A stretch of 64,000 bases of DNA, taken from Mycobacterium paraterrae (GTDB lineage: Bacteria; Actinomycetota; Actinomycetes; Mycobacteriales; Mycobacteriaceae). The notes under the pieces are model-generated. The model was not told where the DNA came from, ran no database searches, and worked only from the letters and a program-made list of their open reading frames with translations. Positions 6,280 through 15,543 of this stretch are shown piece by piece. The position numbers were made by a program, and so were the translations under genes. Positions within the stretch are counted from its first letter, which is position 1, and the number at the start of each line of letters is the position of its first letter. The stretch spans positions 1,054,001-1,118,000 of the forward strand of contig NZ_CP092488.2 in assembly GCF_022430545.2 (NCBI RefSeq). Direction: 5' to 3'.

Positions 6280-7362
6280 GTGTCCGCAGTTCCCGCACCC
6301 GAGGGCGGCCCCGACGCCGGCGCCACGTGGCATTACGGCGATCCGCTGGGCGAGCAGCGCGCTGCCGAAACCGGCGCCGTCCTGATAGATCGATCGCATC
6401 GCCGGGTGCTCACGCTGACCGGCAGCGACCGGCAGACGTGGCTGCACAGCATCTCCAGCCAGCACGTCAGCGAATTGCCCGACGGCGCGAGCACCCAAAA
6501 CCTGAGCCTCGACGGGCAGGGCCGGGTCGAAGACCACTGGCTCCAGACCGAACTCGACGGCGTCACCTATCTCGACACAGAACCGTGGCGCGGCGAACCG
6601 CTGCTGGCCTACCTGCAAAAGATGGTGTTCTGGTCGCAGGTAACTCCGGCCGACGCCGACATGGCCGTGCTGTCGCTGCTGGGACCGCAACTCGCCGACG
6701 CAGCGGTGCTCGCCGCGCTCGGTATCGACGCGTTACCGGCCGAGCAGACCGCGATCCCGTCGACCAGCGGCGGTTTCGTGCGGCGGCTGACTGAGGCCAG
6801 TCCGGGCCAGATCGAACTCGACGTGCTGGTCGAGAGATCGCGATCAGTGGACGTCCAACGGCGCCTGATCGACGCCGGAGTACGCCCGGCCGGGGTGTGG
6901 GCGTACGAGGCCCACCGCGTGGCGGCGCTGCGTCCGCGCCTCGGTGTCGACACCGACGAACGCACCATCCCGCACGAAGTGAACTGGATCGGTGCCGCGG
7001 TCCACCTCGACAAGGGCTGCTACCGCGGCCAGGAGACCGTCGCCCGCGTCCACAACCTGGGCAAACCGCCCCGGATGCTCGTGCTGCTGCACCTGGACGG
7101 GTCGGTGGACCGGCCCGCCACCGGCGACCCGGTGCTGGCCGGCGGACGTGCCGTGGGCCGGCTGGGAACGGTCGTGGAGCACGTCGACTTAGGTCCGGTG
7201 GCGCTGGCGTTGGTCAAGCGCGGCATCCCCGCCGATACCGCGCTGAGCACCGGCGGCGACGCCGAGGTGGCGGCGACGATCGACCCTGGATCGCTGCCTG
7301 CGGTCGACGGACCCGGCGCCGGTCGGGTGGCCGTCGAGCGATTGCGGGGAACAGCGCGATGA
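6280..7362 (+). CDS. ygfZ: YgfZ/GcvT-domain folate-binding protein (Rv0811c-like)
   Basis: This 360-residue protein belongs to the YgfZ/IBA57 family, folate-binding GcvT-like proteins that help repair or assemble Fe-S clusters. The diagnostic motif KGCYRGQETVARVHNLG (about residues 246-262) includes the family Cys. The N-terminal two thirds form the GcvT-like fold and the C-terminal part a small barrel. The GTG 6280 start lies 6 nt after a TACAGT box and no SD is seen, so the mRNA is probably leaderless. It is divergent from pabC, another folate-linked gene. Confidence 0.9.
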   Translation: MSAVPAPEGGPDAGATWHYGDPLGEQRAAETGAVLIDRSHRRVLTLTGSDRQTWLHSISSQHVSELPDGASTQNLSLDGQGRVEDHWLQTELDGVTYLDTEPWRGEPLLAYLQKMVFWSQVTPADADMAVLSLLGPQLADAAVLAALGIDALPAEQTAIPSTSGGFVRRLTEASPGQIELDVLVERSRSVDVQRRLIDAGVRPAGVWAYEAHRVAALRPRLGVDTDERTIPHEVNWIGAAVHLDKGCYRGQETVARVHNLGKPPRMLVLLHLDGSVDRPATGDPVLAGGRAVGRLGTVVEHVDLGPVALALVKRGIPADTALSTGGDAEVAATIDPGSLPAVDGPGAGRVAVERLRGTAR

Positions 7363-7411
7363 CCGTCGCCCGACCGCGCGGGGCGCAACAGCGCGCAGCC
7401 ACCGGGCACGC

Positions 7412-7417
7412 TAAACT
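7412..7417 (+). promoter_or_regulatory. Putative -10 box (TAAACT) of the DUF3073 gene
   Basis: It predicts a 5' UTR of roughly 70 nt before ATG 7498. The UTR contains GGAGC/GCTCC arms (about 7445-7472) that could fold. Confidence 0.35.
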
Positions 7418-7497
7418 GTCGGCAGGACAATAACGACAAGAGATCGGAGCCGCTCACTTTGTTGGGCCGCTCCGTTATTGCGCGAGGGGGTTCCCCC

Positions 7498-7665
7498 ATG
7501 GGCCGTGGCCGGGCTAAGGCGAAGCAGACCAAGGTCGCTCGAGACCTTAAATACAGCTCACCGCAGACCGATTTTGAACGGCTACAGCGCGAGCTGTCCG
7601 GTTCCGACGGTGATGACGCGGACCAGTCGGAGGGCGACGATCCCTGGAGCGATCTGCGCCGCTAG
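7498..7665 (+). CDS. DUF3073 small protein (Rv0810c-like)
   Basis: This is a 55-residue actinobacterial protein of unknown function. It starts MGRGRAKAKQTKVARDLKYS, a very basic N-terminus, and ends in an acidic, disordered tail with DDPWSDLRR. RBS GAGGGGG precedes ATG 7498. The basic N-terminus suggests nucleic-acid or ribosome contact, but that is inference. It is convergent with purM. Confidence 0.85.
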   Translation: MGRGRAKAKQTKVARDLKYSSPQTDFERLQRELSGSDGDDADQSEGDDPWSDLRR

Positions 7666-7701
7666 GGCTTTACGCGGCTCGCCCCAGTGGCGCGCCGAGA
7701 C

Positions 7702-8784
7702 CTAGAACCTCGGATGCTGCCCGACGAGGTTTGCTCGCGGACCGTCTTTTTCACCTTTGTTGATCGTGCCGAGGACCCAGCAGTCCAAGTGCCGGGCCGT
7801 CAGGATGGCCAGCGCGCGGTCGGTGTCTTCCGGTGCGACGACCGCGACCATGCCGACGCCCATGTTGAATGTCTTCTCCATCTCGGCACGGGCCACCCGC
7901 CCGCGCTGAGCGATCATTGCAAACACCGGTGCCGGCGTCCAAGTGCCGCGGTCGATCTCGGCGAGCAGCCCGTTGGGGATGACGCGCTCGAGGTTGCCGG
8001 CCAGTCCGCCGCCGGTGACGTGGCAGAAGGTACGGACCTGGGTTTCCGCGGCCAGGGCAAGGCAGTCCTTGGCGTAGATGATGGTCGGCTCGAGCAGTTC
8101 TTCGCCGAGCGTGCGGCCGAACTCCTCGACGTAACCCTCCAGGTTGCCCCGATCGATCTCCAGCAGCACTTTGCGGGCCAGGGAGTAGCCGTTGGAGTGC
8201 AGACCCGACGATCCCATCGCGATCACGACGTCGCCCGGCTTGACCCGGTCGGGACCCAGCACGTCGTCGGCTTCGACTACGCCGACGCCTGTCGCCGAGA
8301 TGTCGTAGTGGTCGGGCTCGATCAGGCCCGGATGCTCGGCGGTCTCACCACCCAGTAGCGCGCAGCCCGCTCGCACGCAGCCTTCGGCGATGCCGCCGAC
8401 GATCGCGTTCAGACGCTCGGGCACGATCCGGCCCAGCGCGATGTAGTCCAGCAGAAACAGCGGCTCGGCGCCGCACACCACCAGGTCGTCGACGACCATC
8501 GCCACCAGGTCCAGGCCGACGGTGTCGTGTTTGTCCATCGCCTGTGCGACGGCCAGCTTGGTGCCGACACCGTCGCTGGACGCGGCCAGCAGCGGCTCGC
8601 GGTAACCGCCGCGCAGTGCGAACAGTCCGGCGAACCCGCCGAGCTTGCCGACGACCTCGGGTCTGGTGGCTTTGGACGCCAATGGCTTGAACAGTTCGAC
8701 TGCGCGGTCACCGGCTTCGATATCGACTCCGGCCGATGCATATGTCGCGCCCGGCATTGCCGGGTCTTCTCCGCGGGCGGTCAT
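7702..8784 (-). CDS. purM: Phosphoribosylformylglycinamidine cyclo-ligase (AIR synthetase)
   Basis: PurM converts FGAM and ATP to aminoimidazole ribotide, purine step 5. This 360-residue protein has the family landmarks TYASAGVDIEAGD near residue 12, ASSDGVGTKL, the metal/ATP region GGETAEHPG, and GLHSNGYSL. The start ATG 8784 is preceded by TAGCCT at 8 nt and matches the length of the M. tuberculosis protein; an upstream in-frame start at 8829 has no support. It lies 66 nt downstream of purF in the same direction, but has its own -10 box. Confidence 0.95.
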   Translation of the reverse strand: MTARGEDPAMPGATYASAGVDIEAGDRAVELFKPLASKATRPEVVGKLGGFAGLFALRGGYREPLLAASSDGVGTKLAVAQAMDKHDTVGLDLVAMVVDDLVVCGAEPLFLLDYIALGRIVPERLNAIVGGIAEGCVRAGCALLGGETAEHPGLIEPDHYDISATGVGVVEADDVLGPDRVKPGDVVIAMGSSGLHSNGYSLARKVLLEIDRGNLEGYVEEFGRTLGEELLEPTIIYAKDCLALAAETQVRTFCHVTGGGLAGNLERVIPNGLLAEIDRGTWTPAPVFAMIAQRGRVARAEMEKTFNMGVGMVAVVAPEDTDRALAILTARHLDCWVLGTINKGEKDGPRANLVGQHPRF

Positions 8785-8792
8785 CGCGCTAA

Positions 8793-8798
8793 AGGCTA
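8793..8798 (-). promoter_or_regulatory. -10 box (TAGCCT) of purM
   Basis: It lies 8 nt before the purM ATG, so a separate leaderless purM transcript inside the purF-purM unit is likely. Confidence 0.45.
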
Positions 8799-8850
8799 CC
8801 GGTCGACGGTCTGCACCGGTATCTGCCACTCGCGCGAGGACACCGTTTGG

Positions 8851-10410
8851 TCAGGGATGCCGCAGCACGGCGGCCTGCTCCGCCTCTGGCGACCGCTCGG
8901 CGGCGATCTCCTGGTGCGCTGCCCCGCGGGCCGCGTTGGCGAGCATCTGCTCGATCACGTTCTTGCCAAGCGCTGTCTCGCTTGGCAATTCGATCGGATA
9001 CTTGCCGTCGAAGCACGCCGAGCACAGTCGGGAAGTGGGTTGTTCGGTCGCGGCGACCAGGCTTCGCAGCGAGATGTAGCCCAAAGTGTCGGCGTTGATC
9101 GCATGCCGTACCGCCTCGAGCATTTCGTCTTCGTCCTCGACGGCGTTGGCGATCAGCTCGGCCGGTGACGGGAAGTCGATGCCGTAGAAGCACGGCCACT
9201 TCACCGGCGGCGATGCGATCCGTACGTGTACCTCGACGGCCCCGGCCTCGCGCAGCATCCTGACCAGAGCACGCTGGGTGTTGCCGCGCACGATCGAGTC
9301 GTCGACGACGATCAGCCGCTTGCCACGGATGACTTCCTTGAGCGGGTTCAGTTTCAGCCGGATGCCCAGCTGACGAATGGTCTGCGACGGCTGGATGAAC
9401 GTGCGGCCCACGTAGGCGTTCTTCATCAGGCCCTGGCCATAGGGGATGCCGGATTCCTGCGCGTAGCCGACGGCGGCGGGTGTGCCGGACTCCGGCACAC
9501 CGATCACCAAGTCGGCGTCGATCGGGTGTTCGCGGGCCAGCCGCCGGCCGATCTCCAGCCGGGCGCCGTGCACCGATCGACCCGAGATCGTGCTGTCCGG
9601 CCGGGCCAGGTAGACGTATTCGAAGATGCAGCCCTTGGGTTCGGGGTTGGCGAACCGGGTCGAGCGCACCCCGTCGGCGTCGATCGCCAGCAGTTCGCCC
9701 GGCTCGATCTCGCGGACGAACGAGGCGCCGACGATGTCCAGGGCGGCGGTCTCCGAGGCCACCACCCAGCCACGGTCCAGCCGGCCGAGGCACAGCGGGC
9801 GCACCCCGTAGGGGTCGCGGGCCGCATACAGGGTGTTCTCGTCCATGAAGGTCAAGCAGAATGCGCCGCGCACGGTTGGCAGCAGCTCCAAGGCCGCCTG
9901 CTCCAGGCTCGAATCGGCGGCGCCGTGCGCGAGCAGTGCGCCGAGCATGTCGGAGTCGGTGGTGGCCGCGCCTGGAACCTTGCTGTTCAGCAGTCCCGCC
10001 TCACGGCAGCGGGTGACCAGCTCGGCGCTGTTGACCAGATTTCCGTTGTGGCCAAGCGCGACTCCGGTGCCGGCCGCGGTGTTGCGGAAGACGGGTTGGG
10101 CGTTTTCCCAGGTGGGCTGTCCGCTGGTGGAATACCGGCAGTGCCCGACGGCCACGTGACCTTCCATGGCTGCCAGCGTCTGCTCGTCGAAAACCTGACT
10201 GACCAAGCCGAGGTCCTTGAACACCAGCACCTGCGACCCGTCGGCGACGGCAATACCGGCGGCCTCCTGGCCACGGTGCTGCAGCGCGTAGAGGCCGTAG
10301 TAGGTCATCTTGGCGACTTCTTCGCCGGGGGCCCAGACCCCGAACACACCGCATTCTTCGCCGGGCGGGTTTTCCAGTTGCTCGGAGGCAACGGCTGCGT
10401 TGACGGTCAC
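8851..10410 (-). CDS. purF: Amidophosphoribosyltransferase
   Basis: PurF makes 5-phosphoribosylamine from PRPP and glutamine, the committed purine step. The 519-residue protein has a short propeptide ending at GEECGVFG, where the Cys becomes the N-terminal glutaminase nucleophile after cleavage. The N-terminal Ntn glutaminase has HRGQEAAGIAV and GHCRYST; the C-terminal PRTase domain has the PRPP loop RLIVVDDSIVRGNT. C-terminal SRLCSACFDGKYP suggests an Fe-S cluster type. I chose GTG 10410 (MTVNAAVASEQ) because GGGGAG lies 10 nt upstream. Confidence 0.95.
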   Translation of the reverse strand: MTVNAAVASEQLENPPGEECGVFGVWAPGEEVAKMTYYGLYALQHRGQEAAGIAVADGSQVLVFKDLGLVSQVFDEQTLAAMEGHVAVGHCRYSTSGQPTWENAQPVFRNTAAGTGVALGHNGNLVNSAELVTRCREAGLLNSKVPGAATTDSDMLGALLAHGAADSSLEQAALELLPTVRGAFCLTFMDENTLYAARDPYGVRPLCLGRLDRGWVVASETAALDIVGASFVREIEPGELLAIDADGVRSTRFANPEPKGCIFEYVYLARPDSTISGRSVHGARLEIGRRLAREHPIDADLVIGVPESGTPAAVGYAQESGIPYGQGLMKNAYVGRTFIQPSQTIRQLGIRLKLNPLKEVIRGKRLIVVDDSIVRGNTQRALVRMLREAGAVEVHVRIASPPVKWPCFYGIDFPSPAELIANAVEDEDEMLEAVRHAINADTLGYISLRSLVAATEQPTSRLCSACFDGKYPIELPSETALGKNVIEQMLANAARGAAHQEIAAERSPEAEQAAVLRHP

Positions 10411-10450
10411 GGTGTGGCGGCTCCCCGGGGAACGGATGGTGACGTGATGG

Positions 10451-10456
10451 AGTCTA
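10451..10456 (-). promoter_or_regulatory. -10 box (TAGACT) of purF
   Basis: It predicts a start about 30 nt before the purF GTG, so purF has a short leader with an SD rather than a leaderless mRNA. The remainder of 10411-10573 shows no gene. Confidence 0.45.
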
Positions 10457-10573
10457 CGGACACGTTCGGCGTGTCTACGAATCGAACGCGCGTGTTGCAG
10501 CACGTGGCAACAGGTATTTGCAGCTCATTAGTCCCACCAGGATGCAGCTATCGCATATGTCACACTGCGGCAC

Positions 10574-10966
10574 TCAATCGGCTAAGCGCACCACCGGCAG
10601 CCAGGCTGCGATCTCACCGGCCCGCGAGCCGGACAGGCGCAGCGCTCCCGTGGTAGTCGCGTCGGCCACCGGCAGCAGTCCGGTGACCAAGAGCAGCCAG
10701 GTCCGGGCATCGGTTTCGACGACATTGGGCGGTGTACCGCGGGTATGCCGTGGCCCGGCAATGCATTGCACCGCAACGAAGGGTGGGACGCGGATCTCGA
10801 CGCTGGCGCCGGGTGCTTCGGCGGCCAGCGTGCGTGCGGTCAGTCGCACGGCGGCCGCCAGGTCGGCCCGGCTCGGCGCGGGCCGGGTGTCGTCGCGCAG
10901 CCAGCCTGCGACGGCCTGGACGGCGGCTCGGGTCTGTGCCGGATCGGCGCTCTGACGGGGAGGCAC
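10574..10966 (-). CDS. Sterol-carrier-family-like protein (Rv0807-like)
   Basis: This 130-residue cytosolic protein is orthologous to Rv0807, usually labelled sterol carrier family protein. It has an N-terminal helical half (about 1-60) and a beta-rich C-terminal half with SVEIRVPPFVAVQC and TWLLLVTGLLPV. It resembles an SCP2 or maleylpyruvate-isomerase-type fold; ligand and role are unknown. GTG 10966 begins three bases after the stop of the upstream membrane hydrolase, so it is the last gene of the purL-hydrolase-SCP operon. Confidence 0.7.
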   Translation of the reverse strand: MPPRQSADPAQTRAAVQAVAGWLRDDTRPAPSRADLAAAVRLTARTLAAEAPGASVEIRVPPFVAVQCIAGPRHTRGTPPNVVETDARTWLLLVTGLLPVADATTTGALRLSGSRAGEIAAWLPVVRLAD

Positions 10967-10969
10967 CGG

Positions 10970-12667
10970 TCAACCTTTGAGAGCGGCGCGGACGCGTTCG
11001 GTGTCTGCCGGGGTCCAGCCGTCGGGGGGCGCGACCGCGGCCCAGCCGTCGAGGATGTCGTTGCTGTAGTTGTGTCCGTGTCCGCCGGGGACGCTTTCGG
11101 CTTTGGTCAGGTCGGCGCTGACCTGCCAGAACGTGACGACCGGAGTCCACTGCATCGACGGGCTGCGGTCGTGACCGCGCGGCTCGACCAGCCAGTCGGG
11201 TCGGCCGAACAGTAGGTCCGGTGACCACCAGACCACCGGGTCGGACGGGTGCTGAAGGAACAGCACCCGTGTGCCGTCCCACGGCGGTGCGGTGACGCGC
11301 GCGACGTCGGCAGGATCGTTCGCTTCGGAGAAACGCACTGTGCGCCCGTTGTCGTAGCGCGGTGCTACTTCGGTGCTGCCGGGATCGCGCCGTTGAATCA
11401 ACGCGTGCCACAGGGTGCTTTCCTGCGGTGGGCCGACCCACAACACCGCGTCGAAGCCCATCCGCCGGATGTCGGGCAGCCAGCTGAACGCCGCCTGGCC
11501 GGCCATCGATCCGAGGCTTTCGCCGTAGAGCACCAGCTTCGGCCTGTGCTGCGGAGGCAACTGCGCCCACCGGTCGTGGACGGTATGGATCAACGCGCGG
11601 CCGGACTCCATGGACTTCTGCCGATCCGCCAGGAACGAAATCCAGCTCGGCAGAAAGGAATACTGCAAACCGACGATCGCGGTATCCCCGTTGTACATCG
11701 TCTCCACCGCGCTCGCCGCCACCGGGTCGATCCACCCGGTACCGGTGGTCGGCGCGATGACCAAGACCTTGCGGTCGAAGGCGCCGGTCCGCTCGAGTTC
11801 GTCGACCAGGAGCTCTAGCCGACCCTGCTCGTCGGGTGCGGTGTGCAGGCCGGCATACACCCGGATCGGTTCCTTGGCGGGTGCGCCGTTGATCGTGGTC
11901 AGCTCGGCCGCGTGCGGACCGGTCCCGACGAAATCGCGACCTTGAAATCCCAAGGTATTCCACGGCACCAACGACTTAGGGCTGCCCGACTTTTCCGGCA
12001 GCTGAGGCTGCACCACGCCGTCGGGTGTCGAACTGTCCCGCGGCTGGAATACCGCGTTGGCGCCGGCGAAGAAACCGCGGACGAGTATGCCGTCGAACAG
12101 CAGGATTAGCAGTGCCACCACCATCGCAGTGCCGATGAACAACGCCACCTCGTCGTGCAGATGCCAGCGCCGAATCAGCATGCGCGCCAACGTCTTAACA
12201 ATGTCACTCAGCACCCGGAACGCCGCCACCAACAACGCGCCGACGGCCGCCGCGACGGCCAGCGTGCGCAGATAGCCCGGGTTCGTCGGCCCCTCGATGC
12301 CCATCAGCGCCGACAACTGCCGCTGCCAAGCCGCGGCCGGCACGAGCATCGACACACATGCGGTCGGCGCGAGCACCACGACCGATGCCTTCGCCCACCA
12401 CAGCAACTGTGTTGCCGGCGGCCACCACCGCGCGCCACGCAGCACCAGGCGGTAGAAGACTCGGCCGATCAGCACCCCCAGTCCGTAGCCGAACGCGGCG
12501 TTCACACCGCCAATCAAGCCCTGGAACAACCACTCTCGTGGCACCAGCGACGGCGTCAACGACAGACAGAAGAACAACGCACCGAACGCCACGCCGACGA
12601 ATTTCAGCCGCAGCAGGCTCCAGGCCCAGACCAGCAGTGGATGATGCCCGGCCACCCGTTCGCTCAT
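10970..12667 (-). CDS. Membrane alpha/beta-hydrolase (Abhydrolase_9 family)
   Basis: This 565-residue protein has about five N-terminal membrane helices (residues 15-220) followed by an extracytoplasmic alpha/beta-hydrolase domain. The nucleophile elbow is LVLYGESLGSMAGQ. The acid is probably an Asp in FLQHPSDPVVWW, and the His lies in PGGHGHNYSND. This matches the Abhydrolase_9 N- and C-terminal pair common in actinobacteria; the substrate is unknown. ATG 12667 overlaps the purL stop (ATGA), and an SCP-like gene follows three bases after its stop, so the three are co-translated. Confidence 0.85.
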   Translation of the reverse strand: MSERVAGHHPLLVWAWSLLRLKFVGVAFGALFFCLSLTPSLVPREWLFQGLIGGVNAAFGYGLGVLIGRVFYRLVLRGARWWPPATQLLWWAKASVVVLAPTACVSMLVPAAAWQRQLSALMGIEGPTNPGYLRTLAVAAAVGALLVAAFRVLSDIVKTLARMLIRRWHLHDEVALFIGTAMVVALLILLFDGILVRGFFAGANAVFQPRDSSTPDGVVQPQLPEKSGSPKSLVPWNTLGFQGRDFVGTGPHAAELTTINGAPAKEPIRVYAGLHTAPDEQGRLELLVDELERTGAFDRKVLVIAPTTGTGWIDPVAASAVETMYNGDTAIVGLQYSFLPSWISFLADRQKSMESGRALIHTVHDRWAQLPPQHRPKLVLYGESLGSMAGQAAFSWLPDIRRMGFDAVLWVGPPQESTLWHALIQRRDPGSTEVAPRYDNGRTVRFSEANDPADVARVTAPPWDGTRVLFLQHPSDPVVWWSPDLLFGRPDWLVEPRGHDRSPSMQWTPVVTFWQVSADLTKAESVPGGHGHNYSNDILDGWAAVAPPDGWTPADTERVRAALKG

Positions 12668-14958
12668 CGCAGGAGAGCGGCCAGCACCCCTTCGGACGTG
12701 CTGCGCAATTCCGCCAGGGGCACTGTGAACAAACCCTGAACCTCGACCGCGTCGGAACCCTGGTCGACGACCCCGATTCGAGTGGCGGGCAGTCCCCGTG
12801 CCTCGCACATCGCGGTGAAGCGGCTCTCCTCGGTGCGCGGCACCGCCACCAGGACCCGGCCGGCCGATTCGGAGAACAGCATGACGAACGGGTCGGCACC
12901 CTCGGGAAGCACGATGCGGCAACCGGTTTCGCCCGCCATCGCCGACTCGACGACGGCCTGCGCCAGGCCGCCTTCGGACAGATCGTGCGCCGCGGACACC
13001 AGGCCGTCGCGGGATGCCGCGCTGAGCACCTCGGCCAGCAGGCTTTCACGGTCCAGGTCGACCGCGGGCGGACGTCCGCCCAGATGGTCGGCGGTGACTT
13101 GCGCCCAGATCGAGCCGTCGAATTCGTCACGGGTGTCGCCGAGCAGGATCAGCGTCTCACCCGGCTCGGCGCCCATAGCGGTCGGGATCCGGCGCCTGAC
13201 ATCGTCGATCACACCCAGCACCCCGACGACCGGCGTGGGCATGATCGCCGTAGTCCCGGTCTGGTTGTAGAAGCTGACGTTGCCACCCGTCACCGGAATA
13301 CCTAGTGCCGCACAACCATCCGCCAATCCGCGGACGGCCTGCGAGAACTGCCACATCACGCCCGGGTCCTCCGGCGAGCCGAAGTTGAGGCAGTTGGTCA
13401 CCGCGACCGGTGTTGCACCGGTGACGGCGACGTTGCGGTACGCCTCGGCCAGCGCAAGCTGCGCCCCGACGTACGGGTCGAGCAGCGTATAGCGGCCGGA
13501 CGCGTCGGTCGACACCGCGATGCCACGGCCGGTGGCCTCGTCGACGCGCAACACCCCGCCGTCGGCGTGCTCGGCCAGCACGGTGTTGCCGCGCACGTAG
13601 CGGTCGTACTGCTCGGTGATGAACGAGCGGCTGCACAGGTGCGGACTGCCCAGCAGCGCAAGCAAAGTGGCGCGCAGCTCGTCACCGGTGACCGGCCGCT
13701 TCAGGTTGGCCGAAGTGTCGGCAATCAACGCGTCCTGCCAATCGGGTCGCGCGACCGGGCGCTGGTAGACCGGGCCTTCGTGGGCGACGGTCCGCGGGGG
13801 AACGTCGACCACGGTCTCACCATGCCACGTGATCTGCAGCCGGTCGCCCTCGGTGACTTCGCCGATCGTGGTGGCCAGCACCTCCCACTTGCGGCACACC
13901 GCCATAAATGCGTCGACGTTCTCCGGCGCGACGACCGCGCACATCCGCTCCTGTGACTCGCTGGACAGGATCTCGGCAGGCGTCATGTCCTTGGCCCGCA
14001 GCGGCACGCTGTCCAACTCGATCGCCATTCCGCCGTCGCCGGCCGAGGCGAGTTCCGATGTGGCACACGACAGTCCGGCGCCACCCAGGTCCTGGATCCC
14101 GATCACCAGGCCTGCGGCATACAGCTCGAGGCAGCATTCGATCAGCACCTTCTCGGTGAACGGGTCACCCACCTGCACCGAGGGAAGCTTCTTGCGACCC
14201 GAGCCGGACTCGTCGCCGCCGAAGGTCTCCGACGCCAGCACCGACACCCCACCGATGCCGTCGAGCCCGGTGCGCGCACCGAACAGGATGATCTTGTTGC
14301 CGGCACCAGAGGCGAACGCCAGGTGCAGGTCCTCCTTGCGCAGCACTCCGACACACAGCGCGTTCACCAGCGGGTTGCCCGCGTAGCACGGGTCGAACAC
14401 CGTCTCGCCGCCGATGTTGGGCAGCCCCAGAGAGTTGCCGTAGCCGCCGATGCCGCGCACCACGCCGTCGAGCACGCGGCGGGTGTCAGGGGCATCGGCC
14501 GCGCCGAACCGCAGCTGGTCCATCACCGCGACGGGCCGCGCCCCCATCGCCATGATGTCGCGGACGATGCCTCCCACGCCGGTGGCCGCACCCTGGTAGG
14601 GCTCGACGTAGGACGGGTGGTTGTGCGACTCCACCTTGAACGTGACGGCCCAGCCGTCGCCGATGTCGACGACGCCGGCGTTTTCGCCGATGCCGGCCAG
14701 CATGCCGGCCCGCATCTCGTCGGTGGTGGTCTCGCCGAAGTACCGCAGGTGCACCTTGGACGACTTGTAGGAGCAGTGCTCGCTCCACATCACCGAGTAC
14801 ATCGCCAGCTCGGCGTCGGTCGGCCGCCGGCCCAGGATGTCGCGGATGCGCTGGTATTCGTCGTCCTTGAGACCGAGCTCGCGGAACGGTTGCGGCTGGT
14901 CAGGGGTCGCCGCGGCCCGCTCGACGGTATCGATCGCGTGAGTGAGCCCTGACGTCAC
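12664..14958 (-). CDS. purL: Phosphoribosylformylglycinamidine synthase subunit II (PurL)
   Basis: This is the small-type PurL (764 residues), which works with PurS and PurQ (encoded at 26.7-27.7 kb) to convert FGAR to FGAM. Landmarks are MWSEHCSYKSSKVHL near residue 56, ESHNHPSYVEPYQGAATGVG with ATP/Mg ligands, SSESQERMCAVV, and two AIRS-like halves. GTG 14958 lies 6 nt after a TAGACT box, so the mRNA is probably leaderless. It overlaps the downstream hydrolase gene by four bases. Confidence 0.96.
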   Translation of the reverse strand: MTSGLTHAIDTVERAAATPDQPQPFRELGLKDDEYQRIRDILGRRPTDAELAMYSVMWSEHCSYKSSKVHLRYFGETTTDEMRAGMLAGIGENAGVVDIGDGWAVTFKVESHNHPSYVEPYQGAATGVGGIVRDIMAMGARPVAVMDQLRFGAADAPDTRRVLDGVVRGIGGYGNSLGLPNIGGETVFDPCYAGNPLVNALCVGVLRKEDLHLAFASGAGNKIILFGARTGLDGIGGVSVLASETFGGDESGSGRKKLPSVQVGDPFTEKVLIECCLELYAAGLVIGIQDLGGAGLSCATSELASAGDGGMAIELDSVPLRAKDMTPAEILSSESQERMCAVVAPENVDAFMAVCRKWEVLATTIGEVTEGDRLQITWHGETVVDVPPRTVAHEGPVYQRPVARPDWQDALIADTSANLKRPVTGDELRATLLALLGSPHLCSRSFITEQYDRYVRGNTVLAEHADGGVLRVDEATGRGIAVSTDASGRYTLLDPYVGAQLALAEAYRNVAVTGATPVAVTNCLNFGSPEDPGVMWQFSQAVRGLADGCAALGIPVTGGNVSFYNQTGTTAIMPTPVVGVLGVIDDVRRRIPTAMGAEPGETLILLGDTRDEFDGSIWAQVTADHLGGRPPAVDLDRESLLAEVLSAASRDGLVSAAHDLSEGGLAQAVVESAMAGETGCRIVLPEGADPFVMLFSESAGRVLVAVPRTEESRFTAMCEARGLPATRIGVVDQGSDAVEVQGLFTVPLAELRSTSEGVLAALLR

Positions 14959-14964
14959 GCAGAC

Positions 14965-14970
14965 AGTCTA
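14965..14970 (-). promoter_or_regulatory. -10 box (TAGACT) of purL
   Basis: It lies 6 nt before the GTG start, indicating leaderless purL mRNA. Elsewhere in 14971-15147 a 7-bp hairpin GCGTGTC/GACACGC (14996-15017) is visible, but no gene. Confidence 0.5.
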
Positions 14971-15147
14971 GGTGGCCCGGCGGATTCATGAGCGTGCGTG
15001 TCTGCACACCGACACGCCGAAGGCCGCTGGCATTCCGCGCACACTCGCGGGGTCTGCGCCTCTCGATCATGACCTCGGAGGTAATTGTGCCGCGTCGTCA
15101 CCGCGCGACAGACTTCAGCCGGAACCACTCACTACCAGGAGGGAATC

Positions 15148-15543
15148 ATGACCGACACCCGAACCGCCTCTCCCACACAGCGATTCAGCCCAGAATTCTT
15201 CGCCGCGTTCTGGGCCGCGCCCAGCATGTCGCACAGCATGGACATCCTCGCCGACGACATCGTCGGCTACTGGCCCGGTGACAACGAGCCGGTCCGGGGC
15301 TTCGAGGCATACACGCAAAAGATCGCCGACATCCTTACCGCCGCGCCGGACCTTCGGCTCGAACTCGTCGACAGCGCCACCGCCGCCGGCGCCGTCGACG
15401 GCGAAGAGTTGTTCTTCCTGCACTACGTCGGGCATGCGACCGGACCGGACGGGCCGATCGAGATCCGCGGGCTGGATCGGGTCCGCACGCGCGACGGCAT
15501 CGTCGTGGAAAACGTAATCCGTTACGACCCGTTGTTCGTCTAG
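15148..15543 (+). CDS. SnoaL/NTF2-like protein
   Basis: This 131-residue protein has the compact alpha+beta cone fold of SnoaL-like polyketide cyclases and ketosteroid isomerases: helices at the N-terminus, then VGYWPGDNEPVRGFEAY, and strands carrying LFFLHYVGHATG and GLDRVRTRDGIVVENVIRYD. The family includes isomerases, lyases and non-enzymatic binding proteins, so the substrate is open. ATG 15148 has a strong CAGGAGGG RBS. Its TAG stop is part of a CTAG that also ends the convergent aminopeptidase gene. Confidence 0.75.
   Translation: MTDTRTASPTQRFSPEFFAAFWAAPSMSHSMDILADDIVGYWPGDNEPVRGFEAYTQKIADILTAAPDLRLELVDSATAAGAVDGEELFFLHYVGHATGPDGPIEIRGLDRVRTRDGIVVENVIRYDPLFV
15540..15543. other. CTAG serving as stop codon on both strands
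   Basis: TAG 15541-15543 ends the SnoaL-like gene (+), and the reverse complement of 15540-15542 (TAG) ends apeB (-). Confidence 0.9.

Noticed and set aside
9226..10656. 476-codon plus-strand frame opposite purF
   Set aside because: PurF is unambiguous on the other strand. The plus frame shows no motif and no RBS.
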